Of a stretch of 64,000 nt of DNA, positions 17,931-26,976 are shown piece by piece; position 1 is the first letter of the stretch; each line of letters opens with the position of its first letter. The stretch spans positions 40,813 through 104,812 of the forward strand of contig QCUI01000001.1 of assembly GCA_003210775.1 (NCBI GenBank). Direction: 5' to 3'. The position numbers and the translations under genes are program-made. A model generated the notes under the pieces. That model was not told the DNA's origin and did no database searches. It saw only the letters and a program-made list of their open reading frames with translations. The stretch comes from Synechococcus sp. AG-679-A04. GTDB taxonomy: Bacteria; Cyanobacteriota; Cyanobacteriia; PCC-6307; Cyanobiaceae.

Positions 17931-19151
17931 CTAAAGTATGTCAATAACGAAGCCGGTATATAAGTTTTTAGAAAGATAGGATCTTATTTCATTTGAAATA
18001 TGCCAAGCAAAGTTTATAATGGGCATATCTTGATCTGCAAAAGCAAAGAGCTCGGAATCAGATCTGATCTGAATTCGAGTGCCTGGAACAAAATGGCCAA
18101 TCTTGGGAGAACCCGGCTTCTCATAAACAGCGGAAACAATAGATTCATCTAGATTAAGCAACTTTATAAGAATAGCAGCTCTGCCGGGAAATGCTTTTGC
18201 ACGTAATGGCCCAGAATGATCAACATAAGATAAAATTTCAGCACGCTTAGATACCTTCCATTCCTCAATATTTGAAGTCATTTGAGTAAAGTCGTGAGCG
18301 AACAAACTCTCTCTAACCAAGATATCTTTATAAGATGATTTATTTAAGTAGTCAAAAAGAGAACATCGGGAAAACGCAATTCTAATATTTCCACCATATC
18401 TAGCAGGAAAATCAAAAGTTAGTAGTCTAGATTCAAGCTTGGATATAACATGAGTAAAGGAAGTAAGAGTATAAGTTCTAGGATGCTCATGATAAAAGGT
18501 GTCGAATTGATTGCCATCAATAATTGATCCCAAATAGTGGTTTTCAATTACCACAATAGTGGTGTCACACATTAATCGACTTAAAGAAAGCAGGACTGAA
18601 TTCAAATCATCAATATGCGCAAAGACATTTGTAAAAGTAATAAAGTCTGGGTGGCCATGTTTGGATATAATTGTATTCGCCAAGTCAGGCGATAGGTAAT
18701 CATCATAAACTACGTGGCCTGCTAATTTAGCATCAATAGAAGCTGCAGTCGGCTCTATGCCTATAGTCTTAGCACCTCTCTCAGCAAAAAAATTAAGCAA
18801 ACTTCCATCATTACAACCAATATCTAAAATTAATTTGGACTGCAATGGACCAAATCTATGATCACAATCTTCAACAAGTGAGTGCATGCCATTTAAAACA
18901 TCAGCTGTAAATCGGGATCTATAATGGTAACTAGTAGGGAACAATATCTTTTTTGTAACTTGAAATCTCTGATGAGCGGTAGAGCATTGAGGACAAAATA
19001 ATATCTGAATGGGATACTCTTTACACGATACAGTTGAGTCAATAGGAATCAAATCATCACACAAAGGATGATTTCCCAAATCGAGAACCTGTGAAAGATT
19101 CGTGCCACCGCATAGTTCACAGGAAACAACCTGTTTCAAATGTTGACTCAT
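17931..19151 (-). CDS. SAM-dependent NDP-sugar C-methyltransferase with N-terminal zinc domain
   Basis: A 406-residue protein with the three-part layout of TylC3/EvaC-type sugar C-methyltransferases. The N-terminal zinc-binding domain has CELCGG and CPQC pairs (residues 11-14 and 54-57). The SAM-binding domain has ILDIGCNDGSLLNFF and GIEPT, and the C-terminal domain contains FPGRAAILIKLL-type sequence. These enzymes add a methyl to a ring carbon next to a keto group. Placed with rfbF/rfbG and two RfbC-like epimerases, it predicts a C-methyl-branched CDP-6-deoxyhexose. The position of methylation (C3 is usual in the family) is inferred. Confidence 0.88.
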   Translation of the reverse strand: MSQHLKQVVSCELCGGTNLSQVLDLGNHPLCDDLIPIDSTVSCKEYPIQILFCPQCSTAHQRFQVTKKILFPTSYHYRSRFTADVLNGMHSLVEDCDHRFGPLQSKLILDIGCNDGSLLNFFAERGAKTIGIEPTAASIDAKLAGHVVYDDYLSPDLANTIISKHGHPDFITFTNVFAHIDDLNSVLLSLSRLMCDTTIVVIENHYLGSIIDGNQFDTFYHEHPRTYTLTSFTHVISKLESRLLTFDFPARYGGNIRIAFSRCSLFDYLNKSSYKDILVRESLFAHDFTQMTSNIEEWKVSKRAEILSYVDHSGPLRAKAFPGRAAILIKLLNLDESIVSAVYEKPGSPKIGHFVPGTRIQIRSDSELFAFADQDMPIINFAWHISNEIRSYLSKNLYTGFVIDIL

Positions 19152-19220
19152 GCTTTAACGAGAAAAAAGACAGAGCAACTATAATCTTACCATACATAAA
19201 TATGAAAGATGAAAAACAGT

Positions 19221-20228
19221 TTAACTAACCGCAAAAAAAAATGAACGCAATTTTCGCATAAAAATAGTTAGGATTGAGAAATAGAAATTTGGAAATAGAA
19301 GATTTGGGAGCAATTGCTTAAAAGAGACAAACTTAATACCAGACTTGTGTGGGTTGAGGCACATAAAGATGAAATCTGGAATAAAATATGCAAGTGTATA
19401 ATTCCTACAATAATAATATTTATAAAATGGCAAGCCAACCTCCCGGTATGAATCAAGTGCTTCAATAAGACGAATACTCCTGACAAGAGGGTACAGGGAA
19501 GACCACTCTCGAATACCAGATAAAGAAACAATCAGTGGCTTTGAATTAAAATATGCCTTTGACTGTGAGAATGCACGAGAAAAAATTCTCACATGTGGAA
19601 AAGTATTGTCAAAGTGTGAGAATATATCATGAGAGTAAACAGCTGCTTGACATAGAATATGTGAATGAAGGGACCAATGGCTATGCCTAAATACAGATAA
19701 GTACATACCACCTAGGAAATCAAAAGAAATAGAAGGATGAATTAAATCTAAAAAATCAAGCTGACCATCTGATGAATAATTTGAAAAGCGTTGCATCTTT
19801 TTAGGAAGATTATATGTATCAAACGGATGAGCGAAAGCAGTAATATGGTTAAAACTAAGTTTATAAGAATTGACATAGAAAAAGTCTACGTGGGGGTACC
19901 TGTTTAAAAGCTTAAAAAGGTCCAAAAGTGAATTAGGAAGAAGCAGATCATCGTCTCCGATCAGCCAAACGAACTCACCCTTTGCTAGAGAAACTACCTT
20001 CAGAAAATTTTGGGGGATTCCAAGATTTTCAGAGTTTTTAGAATAAACAAGAGGTAAGGTCGATGTATATTGAGATACGACAGTGTCTGTATCATCGGTA
20101 GAACAATTACTTGAGACAATCACCTCGAAATCAAAATCAACATAATAGGCTGAGATGACTATTGAGTGTAGACAGTTATCTAAGGAAAGGGCTCTATTGA
20201 AGGTTGGAATACAAAGTGAAAGCTTCAT
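19221..20228 (-). CDS. glycosyltransferase family 2
   Basis: A 335-residue GT-A glycosyltransferase. It starts with KLSLCIPTFNRALSL, has VIVSSNCSTDDTD near residue 40 and the metal-binding WLIGDDDLLLPNSL near residue 95, all standard for GT2. The last 60 residues contain hydrophobic patches that may associate with the membrane. It likely adds a residue of the surface glycan; the neighbouring methyltransferase (19 bases away) suggests they act on the same structure. Specificity cannot be read. Confidence 0.88.
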   Translation of the reverse strand: MKLSLCIPTFNRALSLDNCLHSIVISAYYVDFDFEVIVSSNCSTDDTDTVVSQYTSTLPLVYSKNSENLGIPQNFLKVVSLAKGEFVWLIGDDDLLLPNSLLDLFKLLNRYPHVDFFYVNSYKLSFNHITAFAHPFDTYNLPKKMQRFSNYSSDGQLDFLDLIHPSISFDFLGGMYLSVFRHSHWSLHSHILCQAAVYSHDIFSHFDNTFPHVRIFSRAFSQSKAYFNSKPLIVSLSGIREWSSLYPLVRSIRLIEALDSYREVGLPFYKYYYCRNYTLAYFIPDFIFMCLNPHKSGIKFVSFKQLLPNLLFPNFYFSILTIFMRKLRSFFFAVS

Positions 20229-20247
20229 TGTACACAGAAAATCACAG

Positions 20248-20784
20248 CTAAATACGCACTAAGTAAAAAGATATATCATCAAGCGGAAAGAAATGGCTGA
20301 GCCTATACTCATAAGTCCAAGGGAATCTATTGGCAAAGGCAACAATTAAATTTTTGAGAGGATCAGCTTTGATTGTCTCATTGAAAACAATTTTAAGGGT
20401 TTTAAAACGAGCAAAAGTATATTGATAGCGCTGGCAAATAATATGATTAGGATCATAAAATGAGAATGAAATTGTTGAAAAAAAATGCAAATGAGTAGGA
20501 TCAGCACTCGCCCAAACCGATCTAAAGTATGGCGTAATAATTTTAACAGTGCCACCAGGTCTAACAATGCGATATATTTCCTCCATGACAGATATTAAAT
20601 CTTGCAGATGCTCAAGAGTATTGTCCATAATTACTTTGTCGACAGAAGCAGTATTAAATGGATAGGGGAATTCATTGAGATTATGCACAATGTCAGGATT
20701 AGTACATGCATTAAAATCGACACCAATTGTTCCATGCCGTTTCTTTTTACCGCAACCGAGGTCCAGTATTAGAGATGAGGACAT
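20248..20784 (-). CDS. class I SAM-dependent methyltransferase
   Basis: A short methyltransferase of 178 residues of the Methyltransf_11 type. Motif I is LILDLGCGKKKRHG at residues 5-18, followed by IGVDFNA; motif II is near VIMDNTLEHL and motif III near IYRIVRPGGTVKIITPYF. It is complete for this small-family layout. Similar genes in polysaccharide islands O-methylate sugars or terminate chains, but many are uncharacterised, so the role is inferred. The gene follows a 217-bp gap with no other gene and is 19 bases from the GT2 downstream of it. Confidence 0.82.
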   Translation of the reverse strand: MSSSLILDLGCGKKKRHGTIGVDFNACTNPDIVHNLNEFPYPFNTASVDKVIMDNTLEHLQDLISVMEEIYRIVRPGGTVKIITPYFRSVWASADPTHLHFFSTISFSFYDPNHIICQRYQYTFARFKTLKIVFNETIKADPLKNLIVAFANRFPWTYEYRLSHFFPLDDISFYLVRI

Positions 20785-20807
20785 CCCGACTATCCGAATA
20801 TGCCTAT

Positions 20808-20813
20808 ATTATA
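20808..20813 (-). promoter_or_regulatory. candidate -10 element upstream of the methyltransferase gene
   Basis: The minus strand reads TATAAT here, about 24 bases before the ATG at 20784, in the gap 20785-21001. There is no good -35 hexamer at 17 bases; the best upstream T-rich match is about 20 bases away. The sequence is AT-rich, so this could be chance. Confidence 0.25.
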
Positions 20814-21001
20814 CCTAATGAGTGGATACTGAGATTGAAAAAATACAAGGACGACTGGAGATAAAAATTAAATATGGTTAAAAAAAAAGGGTACGCTCCG
20901 TTATGAGATATGGGCATTGGCGAATATAATTCAAAAGATGAACTGTTAAGAAAAGAAGAATAATAATTTTAGAAAACTTGAATTAGCAAGTAAAAGTAAG
21001 G

Positions 21002-22786
21002 TCAAAATTGCAAAATGGATGACAAATTAGTCAAACCAGAAAAGAATGTATTGTCAGGATTAGCAAAGCGTTGACAGAAAAAATGACGTGCAGACTGTAC
21101 CTCCTGAGATAACCACCAACCAGGTATATCATCCCAAATCATATTAATATGACGAGAGCATGATGATGGTGAAAAATGCAAAATTCCTGCATCATTTAAA
21201 GCTTGATAATATGGTAAAGCGCTGTCTCGTAAATGCAAGAGATGATTATCCCAAAAAGCTAACATAGGCATATTTCTAGACAACGCTTCTAATATACCAG
21301 TAGAGTCGTAACTGAAAATAAACAAGCGATACTTAAGACTTGCAGAGAATCTATGATTTGCAGAAGAATCAAATTTAAGGTTAGAATCAAATGATAACCA
21401 TCGGGATTTATCCGACCAAGTTAAGGATGAATGAGCAGGATGGAGGCGTATACGAGTACGAAGATAAATATTCAGATTCAGGGTGCTTATGAAGCTTTGT
21501 TGGTCTATAAAATACTTATGAAATTCTGCATATTGATCCCAAGTTCTATTACGGTTGGGCAAACTATCTTCTAAAAGCAAAAGATGTCCCTTTGGGCAAT
21601 AATTAAAAAGCTTTTTATTAAGACCCTTTAATACGAATGCTGGTGAATGCTGTTCTAATCCGTCAGACCACCCCCATGTGATGAAACGATCCGAAGTAAT
21701 CTCCTCAATTGATGGATTAGAAAAATAACGATGCGTGCCATAATGATTACCATGCTGGCCAACAATATATTTTGTTCCATTGAGAACTTTTTCTGCAACC
21801 CAAATTTTTAAAACATCATGAACGAGAAAATTATTACTAAGAAAAATCGATCTCGGCTTAGCAGGTAATAGTAAACGTTTTGATTGACACCTCAATTCGC
21901 TAAAATTTTCAAGATAACAAGCGGGAAGTAATTCAAAAACGAAGAGTCTTGCAATAGCTTCAAGCGATTTGTCAAATCTTGGACATAACCGATCTGCCAA
22001 CTGAGCTCTTAACACAAAATCAAAAGAGCATTGTTGAGAGAAAGGCTTTACATAAAGGAGGGCTGGAAATTGCCCCATAGAAACTTGAAGAAGTAGTTCT
22101 TTCCATTTAGGAAGATAAGTACTTAGCAAGACTGCATCATTATCACGTTGCATACGGAACGATAGATTATGGCATATTTCGCGTAGATATTGAATTATAT
22201 TAGACTTTACGCCAAAGCTAGTCTGGGTTGGCAACGTAAAATAAGGCTCCCTATTTGAATCATAGACCTGAAAGAATTCAAGCTGGGGGTAGTCAAGGAG
22301 AAATAATATGCGGGCATAAAGTTCATGATTCCATCTGTCATCATTGCATGCAAGAATGGAGGTGAGCGAGTCATTGGAAACAAGATTATATGAGGAAATA
22401 AGTATAGAAGTAGAGACAGGATTGTATTCATTTAGACACTGCTGAAGTGAGTTTACACGATTAACAATAATAGAAAGATATCGTCGAAACCAATGCCCAA
22501 GAATAATGTTCCAATAACGATGATCTGTATTGCTAGAATGAGTTAGCGATAAAATTTTTATTAGATCAGGGAAAATAGCTCTTTCAAGGTTTCTTAATGT
22601 AACAAAATCATGATCTTTTTGGCGAGAATCTAGACCATAAGGTCGAGCAAAAGTATGCGCAAAAGCTTTAAATTGCTCTGTGGTTTCAAACGTTTGACAC
22701 CATTTACCTAAAAAAAGATATTCTTGATCTATATTACTCCGAAGACGAGGATCGGAAGTTGTTACTAAATGAAAATCAGTGGTCAT
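21002..22786 (-). CDS. LIC12162-family surface-carbohydrate transferase
   Basis: A 594-residue protein matching the layout of the LIC12162 transferase family. The start HLVTTSDPRLRSNIDQEYLFLGKWC, the central IVGQHGNHYGTHR with a downstream FITWGWSDG, and a late IFSYDSTGILEALSRNMPMLAFWDN are the key segments. These suggest a GT-B-like fold with a nucleotide-sugar site near the C-terminus. The family occurs in bacterial sialic-acid-like sugar clusters, but its reaction is not established to my knowledge. A second member is at 44347-46224, so each nonulosonic-acid module of the window has one nearby. I infer a transferase for a CMP-nonulosonate, unproven. Confidence 0.8.
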   Translation of the reverse strand: MTTDFHLVTTSDPRLRSNIDQEYLFLGKWCQTFETTEQFKAFAHTFARPYGLDSRQKDHDFVTLRNLERAIFPDLIKILSLTHSSNTDHRYWNIILGHWFRRYLSIIVNRVNSLQQCLNEYNPVSTSILISSYNLVSNDSLTSILACNDDRWNHELYARILFLLDYPQLEFFQVYDSNREPYFTLPTQTSFGVKSNIIQYLREICHNLSFRMQRDNDAVLLSTYLPKWKELLLQVSMGQFPALLYVKPFSQQCSFDFVLRAQLADRLCPRFDKSLEAIARLFVFELLPACYLENFSELRCQSKRLLLPAKPRSIFLSNNFLVHDVLKIWVAEKVLNGTKYIVGQHGNHYGTHRYFSNPSIEEITSDRFITWGWSDGLEQHSPAFVLKGLNKKLFNYCPKGHLLLLEDSLPNRNRTWDQYAEFHKYFIDQQSFISTLNLNIYLRTRIRLHPAHSSLTWSDKSRWLSFDSNLKFDSSANHRFSASLKYRLFIFSYDSTGILEALSRNMPMLAFWDNHLLHLRDSALPYYQALNDAGILHFSPSSCSRHINMIWDDIPGWWLSQEVQSARHFFCQRFANPDNTFFSGLTNLSSILQF

Positions 22787-22872
22787 AAAAGACTAATTAC
22801 TTAGAGGAAATAAGCTAGTAGATCAATAGCTATGGTATAATTCATAGAGTGGCAAGACACAAAGATAAAGGA

Positions 22873-23541
22873 TTATTCTTGTATGGGGATAAATACAAAT
22901 CTGTAATTAAATCCAGAAAATGGAGAATTGGAAGGAGTTGAAATATTGACAGGTAAGTAACCAAATCGATTAAACAAATCAAGCAGCTCAGGAAGATAAA
23001 AAAGTGTGTGAAGTTGAGTATAAGGGTCAAATCGTTTAAGGACGCTTAAATCCCAAGACGCTTTTGTCGTGATATAAATAAAATCAGGGGAAAGTTGTGC
23101 AAGGAGATCTGACAGAAGAGTAAATGGATTTTCTTCGCAGTTTTGCAAGACTCCAATCATAGAAATAGATAAAGGTCTTATGGATAGTTGTGATTGTAAA
23201 AAAGGCAATGCGTCACGAATAGAGGAATTGTAGAGTTTAAGGTTGTTTGATTTTGGCAACCTGGATAATAATAGTTCATAAATAGAGTCACTAATTTCCA
23301 CGCCCTGGATGAGTTGATAATTTGCTAAAGTAAGATTTTGAATTAAGTGACCTAAACCACAGCCTAAATCAATGTGTTGGGCGGAAGATATAGAATCTAA
23401 GAAAGAAAGACAATTATCCATCCGAGAAGTTATAGAGTTACTATCTTTCCAACGAAGGATTTGAAAATCAGACAAATTTTGGCTTGCCACGAAATTCGAT
23501 GATGACCAAGAGCCAGGGTGTAGATATAATTGACTAATCAT
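22873..23541 (-). CDS. class I SAM-dependent methyltransferase
   Basis: A 222-residue protein with SAM-binding motif I (AQHIDLGCGLGHLIQNL, near residue 55), an acidic residue after motif I in GVEISD, and a motif-III-like SPDFIYITTKASW. It overlaps the upstream NeuB-like gene by eight bases (23534-23541), so it belongs to the pseudaminic-type operon. It could O- or N-methylate the nonulosonic acid or the finished chain. The target is unknown. Confidence 0.8.
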   Translation of the reverse strand: MISQLYLHPGSWSSSNFVASQNLSDFQILRWKDSNSITSRMDNCLSFLDSISSAQHIDLGCGLGHLIQNLTLANYQLIQGVEISDSIYELLLSRLPKSNNLKLYNSSIRDALPFLQSQLSIRPLSISMIGVLQNCEENPFTLLSDLLAQLSPDFIYITTKASWDLSVLKRFDPYTQLHTLFYLPELLDLFNRFGYLPVNISTPSNSPFSGFNYRFVFIPIQE

Positions 23542-24508
23542 TACTAGGCCAATTCGAATTAATCATTTTAGCATCAAGATTATCTTGCATAACAGCTTGT
23601 ATAGAGTCATGTAAGTTTAATCCAAGGCCAGGTCTAACAAAATCAATACTTTCAAGACTGTTGATCTGTCTAGAATTATAGGGTGACCTTAAATACATCA
23701 CATTGGTACGTTCATTTGAAATATCAGGATCGATACGATCAGAGAAGGCAAGAGCATCGACTAATTGTGATAATTCGTGGGGAGTACAACTGACACAAGA
23801 ATCGACAGTATCATAATTGGGAAGTTGAAAATGTTTTTCGATATATGATGGAAAGTATTGAAGAGATGTAATGCACCCAGTGATACCAGGTAAATGATCA
23901 CTATATCCTATCGGAGTACAAAGCTCAGAACGCAAATATTCTATGGTCTTAAGGTGTATATCTGTTGAATTACACGGATATTTAGAGATACAATATAGAA
24001 AGGAATAAGTTCCCTTGAAACCACAATATTTCTCCAGAAAGAGAACTAAGTCTTTCATGTCAGCAAGAGACAAGGCGCCGGTAGAAATAATAAGATCGTC
24101 AAATAGCTTCGATGCTTCGTAAAGCAGGCGAAGATTAGTTGCATCACAAGAAGCGATCTTGAGAGTAGAGACGGAAGAGTACTGCTTTGCTAAGGGCAGT
24201 AGTTCTATATCACTACATGAGTAAATAAGATTAATATTTAATGATTGTGAATGGGAATAAAGAATGCTTAACCAATCAAGAGGGACACTGAACTGAGATA
24301 TAAGTTCGGAATCACGACTTATCTGCTTTGATATAAGCTCTGGATAATTAATACCTGGAAGTTTGACGATATCCGAGTAAGCTGAATATAGTTGAAACTT
24401 GACAAAATGTGCTGAGGCTTTAGAAGCCTCGGTAACCAAAGCTTTGGCTATATCCAACGAATTTGCATGATTTGCTGAGACTTCAGCAATGATTTTGGTA
24501 CTAATCAT
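23534..24508 (-). CDS. pseI: nonulosonic-acid synthase, PseI/NeuB family
   Basis: A 324-residue PEP-dependent condensing enzyme of the NeuB family. The N-terminal IIAEVSANHANSLDIAKAL and VKFQLY, then TLKIASCDATNL, ISTGALS, the YCISKYPC segment, IGYSDHLPG and YIEKHFQLP, give the barrel with its metal and PEP sites. The C-terminal stretch with VRPGLGL resembles a short SAF (antifreeze-like) domain. It would condense PEP with the 2,4-diamido-6-deoxy hexose released by the PseG domain (26977-29187), giving pseudaminic acid. It differs from the second NeuB in the window, which sits with neuC. PseI rather than LegI is assigned from the neighbours. Confidence 0.87.
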   Translation of the reverse strand: MISTKIIAEVSANHANSLDIAKALVTEASKASAHFVKFQLYSAYSDIVKLPGINYPELISKQISRDSELISQFSVPLDWLSILYSHSQSLNINLIYSCSDIELLPLAKQYSSVSTLKIASCDATNLRLLYEASKLFDDLIISTGALSLADMKDLVLFLEKYCGFKGTYSFLYCISKYPCNSTDIHLKTIEYLRSELCTPIGYSDHLPGITGCITSLQYFPSYIEKHFQLPNYDTVDSCVSCTPHELSQLVDALAFSDRIDPDISNERTNVMYLRSPYNSRQINSLESIDFVRPGLGLNLHDSIQAVMQDNLDAKMINSNWPSND

Positions 24509-24510
24509 AA

Positions 24511-25287
24511 TTAGTTGTTAAAGTAAGCTCGGTAAGTATTTAGTGCAGAAGCGCTATCAAATGGAGAATCGGTGGCAAAGGCAATTGCTGCAGCTTCAGT
24601 ATTTATATTGCGACAAACATCAATCCATGAAAGCGATTTTGGCACACTACTTAACAAGGTTATATCGCAATATAACGATTCTAGCAGTTGAGGGTATAGA
24701 AATACTCCACATCCCAGATGAGGCATCCAAACATTACGGGGTGAAAATTTATGAATAAAATCAATAGCATGATATAAGTGCATTTGAGACTGACGAAACA
24801 TATGATCAACCTCAAGACAAATAATTTGACTGTCCAGATCAATTCTGGATATAAAGGGCTCAAATAAGCTAGAACTTGTCGTCGTATCATACCAACCGCT
24901 GATAATTTCATACCCTATTAGCTCATTGGCAAAAAAGTCAGTGCAAAATCTATGAATATAATCATCATTATATGGAGTCACGGGCATAATATATTTGACG
25001 TTGACGTTAAATGCAGATTTTAAAGACTGCCCAAAAGAATACAGACTTTTAGCATTTAATAAGTAGTTTTTGAGATTATGAAAGGGAAGAGATCGTAAGA
25101 TGATACCATCTAAGTGACATATACTTAGATAGCAATTAATTTGCGAAGACATAGCTTCAAAAGTTAATTGAGAAGATATTTTGTTAAAGAAAAATGGCTC
25201 TTTAGAAAAAGACGAATGCCATATATGCTGATCAACATAGCGAATTTCATGATCAACTCTGCCCTCAAAAAAACTAAAAAAATTCAT
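24511..25287 (-). CDS. protein of unknown function in the pseudaminic-type operon
   Basis: A 258-residue protein that I do not recognise. It is not membrane-like, has no signal peptide, and is rich in aromatic and acidic residues, with several Cys/His (HLDGII, EVDHMFRQSQ, PHLGCGVFLYP). It lies two bases from the NeuB-family start and nine bases from the WbqC-like gene, so it is translated with them. Its conservation of genomic position between WbqC and PseI could be tested elsewhere. A role in modifying or transferring the nonulosonic acid is inferred only from position. Confidence 0.7.
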   Translation of the reverse strand: MNFFSFFEGRVDHEIRYVDQHIWHSSFSKEPFFFNKISSQLTFEAMSSQINCYLSICHLDGIILRSLPFHNLKNYLLNAKSLYSFGQSLKSAFNVNVKYIMPVTPYNDDYIHRFCTDFFANELIGYEIISGWYDTTTSSSLFEPFISRIDLDSQIICLEVDHMFRQSQMHLYHAIDFIHKFSPRNVWMPHLGCGVFLYPQLLESLYCDITLLSSVPKSLSWIDVCRNINTEAAAIAFATDSPFDSASALNTYRAYFNN

Positions 25288-25296
25288 AGCTAAATA

Positions 25297-26109
25297 CTAT
25301 AAACAAGAAGCAAACATATCGTGAGATTCATAAAATGAATTACCCACTCCATAGTTATTCATTGACATTGATCTAATTAAGAAACTCTTTGACACATTAT
25401 CATCAAACAGAACACGTATAAATTGATCCCATCCTAAATAGCTAAGGGAATGAAGGAATGAAAGAATTTTTGGTGTTGATTGAAAAGATAAAAATCTATC
25501 GTAATTGAAAGATTGGATATACAATGAAGTTTTTATAGTAGGACATAAACTGAAGTCAAAATAAGAACGGGCATTATTGCCGAGCAGATAAATATCAGGG
25601 TCCGTACAATTGATATGAGATATTAAATGCAAGGTGGGAGATTCCGTGCATAAATTATTCAATTCGGATTCAAGTGTTATCTTAGTGCTAAGTTGAAAAC
25701 GTTTCTTTAGATAAGCAAGAAAATGTATAAATACTGAAAGTGGAGTGTTATCAAAGTGTGCGCTGCCACAAAATTGAAGAAGATCATCTAGATAGGTAGC
25801 AGTGTCACTCCAATGCTGACATTTTGAGTAGCGATGTCGAATCTGGGTATATGTTTTTTTAATCCATGCATTGAACAAATCAGGATTTGAAAAACTTAAT
25901 TCTGAAATAGATTGCAACTTTGTTGGATTATATATAGGCCAAGTAATCCAAAAAGGAGATTTATTGATTTCGATATGTGATCGATGCATAAATGATCGTG
26001 CTCTAAATTGACTCTTATCCATGATGATAAACTCGTCACATAATAAAAATTTATGAATCAATCCAGGCCAAGGAAACAAGGAAATTTGGTGCGCAGTTAA
26101 AACATGCAT
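25297..26109 (-). CDS. WbqC-like family protein
   Basis: A protein of about 270 residues starting HVLTAHQISLFPWPGLIHKF, equivalent to the HQPxYFPWxGxxxK start of the WbqC family, with the CDEFIIMDKSQFRAR block and KSPFWITWPIY after it. WbqC-like proteins are frequent in O-antigen and capsule clusters; their biochemical role is not settled to my knowledge. I moved the start to the ATG at 26109: the longer frame to 26196 overlaps the PhyH gene by 83 bases, while the chosen start leaves a four-base gap. It is part of the pseudaminic-type operon. Confidence 0.8.
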   Translation of the reverse strand: MHVLTAHQISLFPWPGLIHKFLLCDEFIIMDKSQFRARSFMHRSHIEINKSPFWITWPIYNPTKLQSISELSFSNPDLFNAWIKKTYTQIRHRYSKCQHWSDTATYLDDLLQFCGSAHFDNTPLSVFIHFLAYLKKRFQLSTKITLESELNNLCTESPTLHLISHINCTDPDIYLLGNNARSYFDFSLCPTIKTSLYIQSFNYDRFLSFQSTPKILSFLHSLSYLGWDQFIRVLFDDNVSKSFLIRSMSMNNYGVGNSFYESHDMFASCL

Positions 26110-26113
26110 AACT

Positions 26114-26872
26114 CTAGATTTGGGGAATAAATTGAGTATCACAAGCTTCATTTGCCAAATATTCCATATCAGATACATTATCAGCCCTAAAAACAAGAGT
26201 AATTCTATTGAAATTGGGTTTCATTGGTAGAGAGGTGCCATGCACGAGGAGTGGGTGAAAGAAGACAACATCACCTAGATTAGTGTCCAATGTGATAGTA
26301 GGCTCACAATTCGGCATAAGAGTACTTTGGAAATCAACTCCGTGGGAACTAAAACTAAAACTATTTTTGATCATTTTATGAGGAAGATGTCCCAACAAGT
26401 GCGAATATGGAATGACACTTAAGCCACCTTGATTTTTGTTGGTATTGCATAAAGGGAACCAACAAGTGATGGTAGAGTGTGTCCTCATTCCGAACATCTC
26501 CTGATGCAGACATAGTGATCTAGAACCATCATCGAACCTAAATTGTAATTTATCAACAGTATATGCAGAAGAATGGAGTTGATCTAATAACTCTGTTAAG
26601 AGAGAAACAATTTTGAATGATGAAGAAAGCATGGGAGAAATATCATACTTTCGTGACTTTAATTTTTTGGATGCGATTTCTTGTCGCTTATAAGCGGCAA
26701 AAGAATAATCTAAAAAATCATTTGAGGAGCAAAAAGAGGGTATTTGGCGAGCAGATACGTCGTAATGAATTGCAAGTTCTGCAAGGGTAGCGTTAATCAA
26801 AGAAATCGGAATTATAGATCGCCCAATAACAAACCCTTGTTTAAGATAAGTTTGAAGTATGCTAGAAGTCAT
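26114..26872 (-). CDS. PhyH-family Fe(II)/2-oxoglutarate dioxygenase
   Basis: A 252-residue phytanoyl-CoA-dioxygenase-like protein. The iron ligands are likely the His and Glu in LHQEMFG and the His in LLVHGTSLP. An Arg in NRITLVFR could hold 2-oxoglutarate, and GDVVFFHPLLVHG gives the second half of the barrel. PhyH members hydroxylate or oxidise small molecules. Here a hydroxylation of the sugar or its amide substituent is plausible, but this is inference from the neighbours. The gene lies between the WbqC-like gene (four bases away) and the PseG fusion (104-base gap). Confidence 0.78.
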   Translation of the reverse strand: MTSSILQTYLKQGFVIGRSIIPISLINATLAELAIHYDVSARQIPSFCSSNDFLDYSFAAYKRQEIASKKLKSRKYDISPMLSSSFKIVSLLTELLDQLHSSAYTVDKLQFRFDDGSRSLCLHQEMFGMRTHSTITCWFPLCNTNKNQGGLSVIPYSHLLGHLPHKMIKNSFSFSSHGVDFQSTLMPNCEPTITLDTNLGDVVFFHPLLVHGTSLPMKPNFNRITLVFRADNVSDMEYLANEACDTQFIPQI

Positions 26873-26976
26873 AGGAGGATGATGTTAGAAAATACTGCCT
26901 TAAATGACAATAGCATAAATATTATATGTAACAAAGAATAATTATACAGATAAAAATCAAAATTAAAAGCTATATG

